Source: Pseudonocardiales bacterium (GTDB lineage: Bacteria; Actinomycetota; Actinomycetes; Mycobacteriales; Pseudonocardiaceae). Taken from it: DNA of 18,816 bases. Each line of letters starts with the position of its first letter. The stretch's first letter is position 1. The stretch covers positions 1 to 18,816 of the forward strand of contig JACDBJ010000101.1 of NCBI GenBank assembly GCA_013695005.1. Reading direction: 5' to 3'. The notes below the pieces were generated by a model that was given only the letters and a program-made list of their open reading frames with translations, was not told the DNA's origin and made no database searches. This document shows positions 7,563-14,351 of this stretch, piece after piece. The position numbers and the translations under genes are program-made.

Positions 7563-9412
7563 CCGCGCCCGACCCGGTCCTCGTCGAGATCGTCGAGGGC
7601 TACCTCGCGTCGGTGGAGAAGGAGGTCGAGACCGCGATCGGCCGCACCAGCCGCTCGCCGATGATCCGCGACGCGCATGACTTCCGGGCCGGCATCCACG
7701 ACCGCCGGCTGCGCAAGCTCACCGGCCGCTCGTACTCCGCGCTGGTACACCCGATCGCCCGCGACTTCCCGCTGGAGACCATGCGGCCCGGCGACGTCTT
7801 CTTCCACAACGACGTCTACCTCTCCGAAGGCGGCATCGGCCACCTGCCCGACCTCTGCGTCACCGTCCCGGTGTTCTGCGACGGGGACGTCGTGGCGTTC
7901 GTGCAGGCGTTCGGCCACCACGACGACATCGGCGGCGCGGTGCCCGGCTCGATGCCGTCGGACGCCCGCAGCGTGTTCGAGGAGGGGCTGATGGTCCCGC
8001 CGATCAAGCTGTGGGACCAGGGCGTGCCGAACGATAGCGCGCTGAAGATCATGACGCGGAACTCGCGGATGCCCGACGCGCTGGCCGCCGACCTCGACGC
8101 CGAGTGCTCCGCCTGCCTGATGGGCGCCCGCCGCCTCGCCGAGCTGTTCGACCGCTACGGCCGTACGACCGTCGAGGCCTGCTTCGACGCGATCCTGGAC
8201 AAGACCACCCAGGTGTTCCGCCGCGAGCTCCTGGCCAAGATCCCCGACGGCACCTACGTCTGGGAGGACTACGCCGAGCACGACGGCGTCGACCCGCCGC
8301 GCCTGCACACCCAGCGGATCACGCTGACCAAGTCCAGCGAAGAACACGGTGGACGGCTCCTTATCGACTTCACCGGCACCGGCCCGCAGGCCAAGGGCCC
8401 GATCAACCACTGTGGCGACTACGCCGACGGCAACTTCCTGAAGAAGTGGCTGGCGCCGATCCTGCGCAACCTCGCCGACAGCCCAGAGCGGATGGCGGAG
8501 CTGGACGTCAACGAGGGCGTCGTGCCGCTGATCGAGATGCGGTTCCCGCCGAAGGGCACGCTGCTCACACCGGTGTTCCCGGCGCCCACCAACGCCCGCA
8601 CCTTCGTCATCCTGCGGCTGCTCGGCGTGCTCGCCGGGGTGCTGGCCAAGGCGGTCGGCGGGCGGATGCCGGCCGACCAGGAGACGATCCGCTACACCGG
8701 CGTTTACGGCGACGACGCCGACGGCGAGCCGTACCTGATGCGCGAGGTGCTTGGTGGCGGGTCGGGCGGCCGCTACTACGCCGACGGTGAGGACACCGTG
8801 CACGTGGTGCCCGACTCGCGGAACCTTCCGACGGAGTTCAGCGAGGGCCGCTTCCCGTTCGTCGTCGAGCGGCTGGGGCTGGCACTCGACTCCGGCGGCG
8901 CCGGCCGGTTCCGCGGCGGCCTCGGCTACGAGAAGCACATCAGGATGCTGCTCGACGCGTCATTCATGTCGATCGCGGACCGGTCGATCCTGGCCTGCTG
9001 GGGCGTGGCCGGTGGGCAGGCCGGCCGGCCGTTCTCGGTGACGATCGACCCCGGCGGCCCGGCCGAGCGGGAGGTGGACGCGCTGGCCGACGCCGAACCG
9101 GTGCGCGCCGGCGAGGTGATCCGGATCCGTACCACCGGCGGCGGGGGTTGGGGCGATCCGCTGGAACGGCCGGTCGGCGAGGTGCTGCGCGACGTCGCGT
9201 GGGGCAAGGTGTCGCCGGCCGGCGCCAGGGACGATTACGGGATCGTCATCGGGGGCAGCGCGGACGAGCCGGTGCTGAACGAGAAGGCCACCGCGGACTT
9301 GCGCGAGCGGCTGCAGGCGGGGCGCCCGGCTGGCGAGCCGTTCTTCCACCGTGGCCCCGGCTACGCGGCGCTGTCCGGCGGCGCGGCCGCACCGGAGTGC
9401 GACTACCTGTGA
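7559..9412 (+). CDS. hyuB: Hydantoinase/oxoprolinase family subunit HyuB
   Basis: This 617-residue protein shows the HyuB family landmarks: an N-terminal helix ending SRSPMIRDAHDF, the block RPGDVFFHNDVYLSEGGIGH (about 80-99), FGHHDDIGG, the central IDFTGTGPQAKGPINH, and the C-terminal RTTGGGGWGDPLERP that ends the fold. Family members are usually 500-600 residues; the extra length is a C-terminal tail of about 60 residues. It forms the partner of HyuA, supplying the hydrolytic active site for the ATP-activated amide. The ATG overlaps the hyuA stop, and its own TGA overlaps the GTG of the carbamate kinase gene (GTGA), so translation of all three is probably coupled. Confidence 0.95.
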   Translation: MTAPDPVLVEIVEGYLASVEKEVETAIGRTSRSPMIRDAHDFRAGIHDRRLRKLTGRSYSALVHPIARDFPLETMRPGDVFFHNDVYLSEGGIGHLPDLCVTVPVFCDGDVVAFVQAFGHHDDIGGAVPGSMPSDARSVFEEGLMVPPIKLWDQGVPNDSALKIMTRNSRMPDALAADLDAECSACLMGARRLAELFDRYGRTTVEACFDAILDKTTQVFRRELLAKIPDGTYVWEDYAEHDGVDPPRLHTQRITLTKSSEEHGGRLLIDFTGTGPQAKGPINHCGDYADGNFLKKWLAPILRNLADSPERMAELDVNEGVVPLIEMRFPPKGTLLTPVFPAPTNARTFVILRLLGVLAGVLAKAVGGRMPADQETIRYTGVYGDDADGEPYLMREVLGGGSGGRYYADGEDTVHVVPDSRNLPTEFSEGRFPFVVERLGLALDSGGAGRFRGGLGYEKHIRMLLDASFMSIADRSILACWGVAGGQAGRPFSVTIDPGGPAEREVDALADAEPVRAGEVIRIRTTGGGGWGDPLERPVGEVLRDVAWGKVSPAGARDDYGIVIGGSADEPVLNEKATADLRERLQAGRPAGEPFFHRGPGYAALSGGAAAPECDYL

Positions 9413-10347
9413 GCCGGGTACTGGTCGCCCTGGGCGGCAACGCCATGACCTCCGCCGACGGCCAGGCCCGCCCGCAGGACCAGATCGCCGCCGTGACCAC
9501 GGCGATGGGCCACGTCGCGGAGGTCATCGCGGGCGGCGCGGAGGTCGTGCTGACCCACGGCAACGGCCCGCAGGTGGGCAACCTGCTGGTGAAGAACGAG
9601 CTGGCGGCGACCGTGGTGCCACCGGTCGGGCTCGACTGGTGTGGCGCGCAGACCCAGGGCAGCATCGGCTTCCTGATCCTCAACGCGCTGGACGCGGCGC
9701 TCTCCAGCTACGGGATCGCCCCCCGGGTCGCGGCCATGGTCACCCGCACGCTTGTCGACCCAGCGGACCCTGCCTTCACCCGACCCACGAAGCCGATCGG
9801 CCGCTACCTGCCTGCGGCGGAGGCCCGCGTGATGATCGAGCACGGCGAGGCATGGGAGGACCGGGGCGAGCGCGGCTGGCGGCGGATGGTGACGAGCCCG
9901 GAGCCGCTGGAGATCCTGGACGCCGACGCGGTCCGGGCGCTCATCGCCGCCGGCTTCGTGACCGTGGCCAATGGCGGCGGTGGCATCCCGGTCGTCCGCG
10001 GTCCGGATGGCTCCGTCCGTGGCGCCGCAGCAGTGATCGACAAGGACCTTGGCGCTGCGCTGCTCGCCAGCGCGGTGCTGGCCGATGTGCTGGTCATCGC
10101 TACCGACGTCGAGGCCGCCGTGCTCGGCTTCGGCACCGCGGGAGCCCGCCCGCTCGGCCAAGTCGGCGTCGCCGAGCTCCGCAAGCACGCCGCGGACGGC
10201 CAGTTCGCCGGCGGCAGCATGGGCCCGAAGGTCGAGGCGGTGTGCCGGTTCGTCGAGCGCGGCGGCCGTCGTGGTGTGATCACCTCGCTGGACCGCATCC
10301 CCGAGGCCGTCGCGGGCCGCGCCGGCACCGTCGTCGTCCCCGCCTGA
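9409..10347 (+). CDS. arcC: Carbamate kinase
   Basis: This 312-residue amino-acid-kinase-fold enzyme interconverts ATP + carbamate and ADP + carbamoyl phosphate. Motifs in order are VALGGNAM at the N-terminus, VLTHGNGPQVGNLL, the PTKPIGR segment of the lid, VANGGGGIPV, IDKDLGAALLA, ATDVEAAV and GSMGPKVEA; length is typical (300-315). GTG 9409 is chosen because it overlaps the hyuB TGA (GTGA) and gives the canonical first strand; a longer upstream frame is only a hyuB shadow. There is no arginine deiminase or ornithine carbamoyltransferase nearby, so this is not the arginine-fermentation enzyme of an arc operon. In this operon it more plausibly acts on carbamate or carbamoyl phosphate released from a ureide (inference). 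Confidence 0.95.
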   Translation: MSRVLVALGGNAMTSADGQARPQDQIAAVTTAMGHVAEVIAGGAEVVLTHGNGPQVGNLLVKNELAATVVPPVGLDWCGAQTQGSIGFLILNALDAALSSYGIAPRVAAMVTRTLVDPADPAFTRPTKPIGRYLPAAEARVMIEHGEAWEDRGERGWRRMVTSPEPLEILDADAVRALIAAGFVTVANGGGGIPVVRGPDGSVRGAAAVIDKDLGAALLASAVLADVLVIATDVEAAVLGFGTAGARPLGQVGVAELRKHAADGQFAGGSMGPKVEAVCRFVERGGRRGVITSLDRIPEAVAGRAGTVVVPA

Positions 10348-10369
10348 AGCTCACAGAGAGGTACCCCGG

Positions 10370-11512
10370 ATGCCCGAGCCGATCGAGGTGCGCAAGGTCG
10401 CGATCACCCACGTCAGCGACGCGTCGGGCTTGACCGACCTCATCGACAACGGCGTGATCGAGGCCGACCGGGTGGTCGCCGTGATCGGCAAGACCGAAGG
10501 CAACGGCGGGGTCAACGACTACACCCGGATCATCGCCGACCGGGCGTTCCGCGAGGTGCTGGTCGAGCGCGGCACCCGCACGATGGAGCAGGCCAGGCAG
10601 GTCCCGATCGTCTGGTCCGGCGGCACCGACGGCGTGCTCAGCCCACACGCCACCGTCTTCGCCACGGTGCCCGCGGACCGGGCCGAGCAGAGCGACGAAC
10701 CACGGCTGACCGTCGGTTTCGCGATGAGCGAGCGGCTGCTGCCCGAGGAGATCGGCCGCCGCGGGATGATCGAGAAGGTGGCCGCCGCGGTGCGGGAGGC
10801 GATGGAACGGGCCGGGATCACCGACCCGGCCGATGTGCACTACGTGCAAACCAAGACGCCGCTGCTGACCATCCAGACGATCCGCGACGCGAAGTCGCGC
10901 GGTGAGACGGTGTGGACCGAGCACACCCACGAGTCGATGGACCTGTCCAACGGCACCACCGGCCTCGGCGTCGCCGTCGCCCTCGACGAGATCGAGATGC
11001 CGTCGGACGACGACGTCATGCGCCGCCGCGACCTGTACTCCTCGGTCGCGTCGTGCTCGTCTGGCGTCGAGCTTGACCAGGCGCAGGTCGTCGTGGTCGG
11101 CAACGCGCGTGGTGTCGGCGGCCGCTACCGGATCGGCCACGGCGTGATGACCGACGCGCTCGACCAGGACGGCATCTGGTCGGCCATCCGAGACGCCGGG
11201 CTGGACCTACCCGAGCGTCCGCAGTCGGGCGACCTCGACGGGCGGCTGGTGAACGTGTTCCTCAAGTGCGAGGTCGACCCGGACGGCGTGGTGCACGGGC
11301 GGCGCAACGCGATGCTCGACGACTCCGACGTGCACTGGCACCGGCAGATCAAGGCCGCGGTCGGTGGCGTTGCGGCGGCGGTCACCGGGGACCCGGCCGC
11401 CTTCGTGTCGGTGTCGGCCGTCCACCAGGGGCCGCCCGGCGGCGGACCGGTCGCCGCGGTCGTCGACCTCGGTGCGGATCTGCCGACCGGCTACCGCTGG
11501 CCACCGCCGTAG
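10370..11512 (+). CDS. Ring-opening amidohydrolase (cyanuric acid hydrolase/barbiturase family)
   Basis: This 380-residue protein belongs to the AtzD/TrzD/barbiturase family, a fold of three similar domains around three Ser-Lys pairs. Matching segments are K41 in KTEGNGGVNDY, S83 in SGGTDGVLSPH, K162 (VQTKTPL), the serines 230-231 in ASCSSGVELDQ with VVVVGNARG, K299 (FLKCEV) and serines 347-349 followed by HQGPPGGGPVA. The enzyme hydrolyses a cyclic imide ring: barbiturate to ureidomalonate, or cyanuric acid to carboxybiuret. The start has AGAGAGG 8 nt upstream, with a 22-nt gap after the carbamate kinase gene. Linkage to a molybdenum hydroxylase, which makes barbiturate from uracil in oxidative pyrimidine breakdown, favours a barbiturase-like activity, but specificity within this family is not readable by eye. 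A decayed second copy of its C-terminus lies at 12833-12898. Confidence 0.92.
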   Translation: MPEPIEVRKVAITHVSDASGLTDLIDNGVIEADRVVAVIGKTEGNGGVNDYTRIIADRAFREVLVERGTRTMEQARQVPIVWSGGTDGVLSPHATVFATVPADRAEQSDEPRLTVGFAMSERLLPEEIGRRGMIEKVAAAVREAMERAGITDPADVHYVQTKTPLLTIQTIRDAKSRGETVWTEHTHESMDLSNGTTGLGVAVALDEIEMPSDDDVMRRRDLYSSVASCSSGVELDQAQVVVVGNARGVGGRYRIGHGVMTDALDQDGIWSAIRDAGLDLPERPQSGDLDGRLVNVFLKCEVDPDGVVHGRRNAMLDDSDVHWHRQIKAAVGGVAAAVTGDPAAFVSVSAVHQGPPGGGPVAAVVDLGADLPTGYRWPPP

Positions 11513-11582
11513 TGTCGAACCCGTCGCCTTGTTGTGGCGCTGTTCGTCGCCTTCACCGGCCCGGATCAGCTCGTTGTTCTCC

Positions 11583-11681
11583 CGGCCGGCGGTCCGCAAG
11601 TGGCTGGATCGGATCACCGGCGTGGTTCTTCTCGCGCTCTGCATCCGGCTGGCCCGGGCGGATGCAGCGTTCCTGGGGTGA
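11583..11681 (+). pseudogene. 3' remnant of a LysE/RhtB-family amino-acid exporter gene
   Basis: The frame reads RPAVRKWLDRITGVVLLALC then IRLARADAAFLG and stop. The pattern x-R-R/K-W-L-D-R-x-T-G-x-V/L-L-x-x-L-x-x-R-L-A is the conserved last transmembrane helix of LysE-family translocators. Only about 32 codons remain; the preceding 70 bases up to the amidohydrolase stop contain no start or further transmembrane helices in this frame. This is therefore a 5'-deleted fragment, not a small gene. Recognition is from memory of the family C-terminus. Confidence 0.5.
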
Positions 11682-11695
11682 TTCGCGAACCAACC

Positions 11696-11723
11696 TGGAC
11701 AGTGTAGCACGACGTGCTACACT
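11696..11723 (+). promoter_or_regulatory. Putative core promoter of the toxin-antitoxin pair (leaderless)
   Basis: A -35-like TGGACA (11696-11701) is separated by 16 bp from a -10-like TACACT (11718-11723). Transcription would start about 7 nt further on, at or next to the antitoxin ATG at 11731. No Shine-Dalgarno sequence precedes that ATG, so a leaderless mRNA is likely. The palindrome at 11700-11724 covers this promoter. Confidence 0.55.
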
Positions 11724-11724
11724 G
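11700..11724. promoter_or_regulatory. Perfect 11-bp inverted repeat, probable antitoxin autoregulation operator
   Basis: CAGTGTAGCAC and GTGCTACACTG are exact reverse complements separated by GAC. The palindrome lies directly upstream of the antitoxin gene and overlaps the -10 element, the usual place for autorepression by an antitoxin or antitoxin-toxin complex. Confidence 0.8.
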
Positions 11725-11730
11725 GGCGGC

Positions 11731-11985
11731 ATGAGTCGGGAGATCACCCAGCGAGAGCTACGCAACCAGAGCGGAGCGATCATGCGCGAGCTCGACGACG
11801 GCGAGACATTCATCGTCACCCGCAACGGGGTCCCGGTCGGAGAGCTGGTTCCGCTGCGTCGCCATCGGTTCATCGCTGCCGAGGCCGCGGTCGAGATGTT
11901 CCGGGTGGCGCCCACCATCGACTACGACCGCTTCCGAAAGGATCTCGACACCGTGGCGGGTCAAGACGCGATGCCCCGTGGGTAG
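11731..11985 (+). CDS. Phd/YefM-type antitoxin
   Basis: This 84-residue protein starts MSREITQRELRNQSGAIMRE and continues DDGETFIVTRNGVPVGELVPL, the N-terminal DNA-binding fold of Phd/YefM antitoxins (helix, strand, x-x-I-T-R-x-G-x-P-V-x-x-L-x-P). The C-terminal part (IDYDRFRKDLDTV) is the toxin-binding tail. It should bind and neutralise the PIN-domain protein encoded immediately downstream and repress its own promoter through the palindrome at 11700-11724. ATG 11731 is fixed by family alignment; there is no upstream ribosome site, and the predicted transcription start falls at the start codon. The last 8 nt overlap the toxin gene. Confidence 0.92.
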   Translation: MSREITQRELRNQSGAIMRELDDGETFIVTRNGVPVGELVPLRRHRFIAAEAAVEMFRVAPTIDYDRFRKDLDTVAGQDAMPRG

Positions 11986-12391
11986 CGCGCAACGCCGCGA
12001 ACGTGGCGTGCTCGACACGTCGGTGGTGATCGACCTCGACAAGCTCGAACCCACACAGCTCCCGCTCGAGATAGCAGTAAGCGCGATCACGATGGCCGAA
12101 CTGGCCGCTGGCCCCCACGCGACCAACGATCCCGATGAGCGCAGCCGGCGCCAGGACCGCCTGCAACGGGCCGAGGCCGTCTTCGACCCGCTGCCCTTCG
12201 ACGGCAACGCTGCGCGCGCGTACGGTCGGATCTTTGCCTCGGTGATCGCGTCCGGCCGAAAGGCACGCGGCGCGCGGGCCGGCGACCTGCTCATCGCCGC
12301 CACGGCACTCGCGGCCAATCTTCCCGTGTACACGCGCAACAGCGACGACTTCCGATCGCTCGACGGTCTCGTCGACGTCATCTCGGTGTAG
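11978..12391 (+). CDS. PIN-domain (VapC-like) toxin ribonuclease
   Basis: This 137-residue PIN-domain endoribonuclease has the acidic metal-binding residues D13 (VLDTSVVIDL), E41 (ITMAELAAG), D103 (AGDLLIAATA) and D123/D124 (NSDDF). Family VapC toxins cleave tRNA, rRNA or mRNA when freed from antitoxin. GTG 11978 overlaps the antitoxin stop by 8 nt, consistent with translational coupling; an internal GTG at 12008 would start at the core MLDTSV and is the alternative. Pairing of VapC with a Phd/YefM-fold antitoxin is common in actinobacteria. The pair sits in a patch with two gene remnants, suggesting a mobile or recently rearranged segment. Confidence 0.92.
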   Translation: MGSAQRRERGVLDTSVVIDLDKLEPTQLPLEIAVSAITMAELAAGPHATNDPDERSRRQDRLQRAEAVFDPLPFDGNAARAYGRIFASVIASGRKARGARAGDLLIAATALAANLPVYTRNSDDFRSLDGLVDVISV

Positions 12392-12832
12392 CCGGCCCCA
12401 GGCGCTGCGCTCGGTCAGACGACGATCCCGGGCCGCAAGGCAGGCACGGACAGCTTCTCGGACGGAACCACTGACGGCACGAGTTGCAGCGATTTCGAGC
12501 GCACCCTTCATCGTCTCTATCCCCACAGCTGGTAGTGACCGAGCTCGCGCTTGAAATGGGGGCGCCGAGAGCGTGGTCACGCGACGGACCCGGGGCGTTT
12601 CACCGCTGCATGGCGCACCGGCAGGTTCGAACCAGCGCCGGCGCTCGCCTGGCTGCCATCGCAGGTGGATGCGTCCACCGCCGATCAGCTCGTCGCGCGG
12701 TGCTGGCGTGACTCGGACAGCGTGAGCTATGACGCCACCTGGCCGAGGTTGCGGGGCCAGCGGGCGGGCACGCAGGGCCGTTCGGACGGAGTGATTCGTG
12801 CCATTGGCCTCGGTGACCGGACGTCGGCAAGC
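12392..12832. other. 441-bp stretch without a recognisable gene
   Basis: Short frames exist on both strands but none has a ribosome site, a start and a recognisable sequence together. A plus-strand frame around 12551-12711 (segment RFTAAWRTGRFEPAPALAWL) runs into the amidohydrolase remnant below; I do not recognise it. The stretch is best read as decayed DNA between the toxin gene and that remnant. Confidence 0.45.
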
Positions 12833-12898
12833 GGTGGCACGGTCGCCGCGGTCGTCGACCTCGGGTCAGAACCGACCGGATACCGCTGGCGTGAGTAG
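12833..12898 (+). pseudogene. Decayed second copy of the C-terminus of the ring-opening amidohydrolase
   Basis: Codons here read GGTVAAVVDLGSEPTGYRWR and end in TAG three codons beyond the tryptophan. The intact gene ends GGPVAAVVDLGADLPTGYRW plus three prolines and TAG (11441-11512). At the DNA level 25 bases are identical (11448-11472 and 12840-12864), and similarity continues with one codon missing up to the CGC TGG codons. Upstream of the GG codons the similarity stops. There is no matching upstream domain in the window, so this is a 3'-end fragment, either from a paralogue that was deleted or from duplication of the gene end. Confidence 0.75.
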
Positions 12899-12900
12899 CG

Positions 12901-13575
12901 CTAGCCCGCCCGGCTGATGGCCGCGGGAAGCTCGGTCAGCACCGTGACGGTGTGCTGTGGCGGGGTGAAGTAGTCCGGGTACGGCACGCCGGCGCGGTTG
13001 ATCCAGGCGGTGCCCATCCCGGCGCGGGCGGCCCCGTCGATGTCCCAGGGATGCACGGCGACCAGCAACATCTCGGCGACGTCCGTGTCGCACGCCCGCG
13101 CCGCGTACTCGTAGGCCTGGCGGGCGGGCTTCCAGACCCCGGCGTCGTCCACCGACAGCAGATGCTCGAAGTCTCCCCGCAGGCCGGCCGACCCGAGCAG
13201 CCGCTCGGACACCTCGACGGAGCCGTTGGTCAGCGTCACCAGGCGAAGCCCCGCCGCCCGCAGCGCGCGAACCCCAGGGCCGACATCGGGGTGGACGGCA
13301 AGGTCCGCGAACCCGCTCATCACGTGCTCGACGGCCTCGTCGATCGCACGGTTGAGCGAGACACCGGTCAGCACAGTGCGCAGCACGCCGGCGCCGAGTG
13401 CGGCGAACCTGCCCGCGCTCCCCGCGGCGGCCAGCGCGAACCCGTCGCGCAGCAAAGAGGCGAACCAGGTTGCCGCGAGCTGCCGTGGCGCACCCAGATC
13501 GGCGAACCGGTCGGCGATCGGCGCCATGTCCGACAGGGTCTCGTTCACGTCGAAGACGATCACTGCGGGAGGCAT
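12901..13575 (-). CDS. HAD-superfamily hydrolase, haloacid dehalogenase type II-like
   Basis: This 224-residue protein begins at ATG 13575 (GAGGGAG 5 nt upstream) with MPPAVIVFDVNETLSDM, placing the nucleophile at D9. Other HAD motifs are TLTNGS (motif II, 114-119), K149 in VWKPARQAYEYA (motif III) and AVHPWDIDGARA-like AVHPWDIDGAARAG (173-186, motif IV). The cap domain lies between residues 15 and 95. The order and spacing match 2-haloacid dehalogenase type II. However, the substrate-carboxylate arginine found near position 41 of studied L-haloacid dehalogenases is not evident (aligned region GAPRQLAATW), so a phosphatase or other activity is possible. It is transcribed divergently from the acetate transporter gene, across 142 bp that contain a degenerate copy of the palindrome found near the monooxygenase genes. 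Confidence 0.9.
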   Translation of the reverse strand: MPPAVIVFDVNETLSDMAPIADRFADLGAPRQLAATWFASLLRDGFALAAAGSAGRFAALGAGVLRTVLTGVSLNRAIDEAVEHVMSGFADLAVHPDVGPGVRALRAAGLRLVTLTNGSVEVSERLLGSAGLRGDFEHLLSVDDAGVWKPARQAYEYAARACDTDVAEMLLVAVHPWDIDGAARAGMGTAWINRAGVPYPDYFTPPQHTVTVLTELPAAISRAG

Positions 13576-13623
13576 GGTTGCTCCCTCTGGCGACCACAAC
13601 GCAACGGCCGGGGGATGGTCAAC

Positions 13624-13638
13624 GCTTCAAATTGAGAC
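13624..13638. promoter_or_regulatory. Degenerate copy of the GTCTCA-RNT-TGAGAC palindrome in the HAD/SatP divergent region
   Basis: The sequence GCTTCAAATTGAGAC matches 12 of 15 positions of the palindrome upstream of the monooxygenase gene (GTCTCAACTTGAGAC), with the right half-site TTGAGAC perfect. It lies about 80 nt before the transporter start and about 50 nt before the HAD start. A regulatory role is inferred from sequence similarity and position only. Confidence 0.5.
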
Positions 13639-13705
13639 CGAGTTCCCGCTGTGATCGAGCACACAATTGCGCACCCGGTCTGGCCACCGGACCGACTCGG
13701 CACCT

Positions 13706-13711
13706 GAGGAG
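13706..13711 (+). promoter_or_regulatory. Ribosome binding site pointing to ATG 13718, not the in-frame TTG
   Basis: GAGGAG lies 6 nt before ATG 13718, ideal spacing. The transporter frame itself opens only at TTG 13725, 13 nt away. ATG 13718 is in a different frame that stops after 22 codons, which is the basis for suspecting a frameshift. Confidence 0.65.
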
Positions 13712-13717
13712 CATGTC

Positions 13718-14351
13718 ATGAGCGTTGCCAGCGAAACCGACGTCCAGGCCGCCGCTGCCGCGGAGGCTGGCCGCGGCAGCGGGTAACAACCCTGTCCTGC
13801 TGGGGATACCGTGCTTCGTGGTAGGTGGTCTCACGCTCGGGCTCTTCCTGCTCGGCTACCAGCCCGACGGTGGGGCGGGCCCGGTCCTGACGAACAGCAT
13901 CTTTGTGGCCGGCCTCGGCCTGCTGATCGCGGCGATCTGGGCGATCCGGGTCGGCGCCGGCGCGGTGGCCGGCATCTTCGGCGTCTTCGCGGCCTTCTGG
14001 TTCAGCTTCGCTTTCCTGCTGCTGGGTATCGGAGGGGCACCGGCGAACGCGGCTGCGGGGGCGCAGGCATTCACCCTGTACTCGCTGGTCTGGACGATCG
14101 TGGTCGCCGTGCTCACCCTGGCCGCCCTGCGCCTGCCGGTGGCTTTCTCGCTCCTGATCGCTCTCGTGGCCGTCGCGTTGTTGCTGGTCTTCCTGTTCTA
14201 CGCCGGCGGCGGCACCGCGACGGGGCTCAGCAGGATCGCCGGGATCGTCGCGATCGTGTTCTCCTTGATCGGCGTCTACATCACCTACGACGCCTTCAAC
14301 CAGGCCCTCGGCGGCAGGCCCATGCCGCTGGGCAACCCCATCGTCAAATAG
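13718..14351 (+). CDS. satP: Acetate/succinate transporter, SatP (GPR1/FUN34/YaaH) family, with apparent N-terminal frameshift
   Basis: The main frame (from TTG 13725 to TAG 14351, up to 208 residues) encodes a six-helix membrane protein. It starts GNNPVLLGIPCFVVGGLTLG, corresponding to the N-P-x-x-L-G signature of this family, and ends with YITYDAFNQALGGRPMPLG. Family members import acetate or succinate with protons. The well-placed ribosome site and ATG 13718 instead open another frame reading MSVASETDVQAAAAAEAGRG, an acidic leader as usual for the family, which hits TAA at 13784. Removing one G from the GGG at 13781-13783 would join this leader directly to the main frame. It is thus either a real one-base disruption, a sequence error, or a gene using the poor TTG start. 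The 3' end overlaps the convergent methyltransferase gene by 8 bp. Confidence 0.8.

Noticed and set aside
12624..12633. GGTTCGAACC, resembling the T-loop of a tRNA
   Set aside because: The flanks do not form a 5-bp T stem, and no anticodon or acceptor arm can be drawn around it; it is a chance palindrome.
12484..12711. 75-codon plus-strand frame after the toxin gene
   Set aside because: No ribosome site, Arg/Ala-rich and unrecognisable; part of a decayed stretch.
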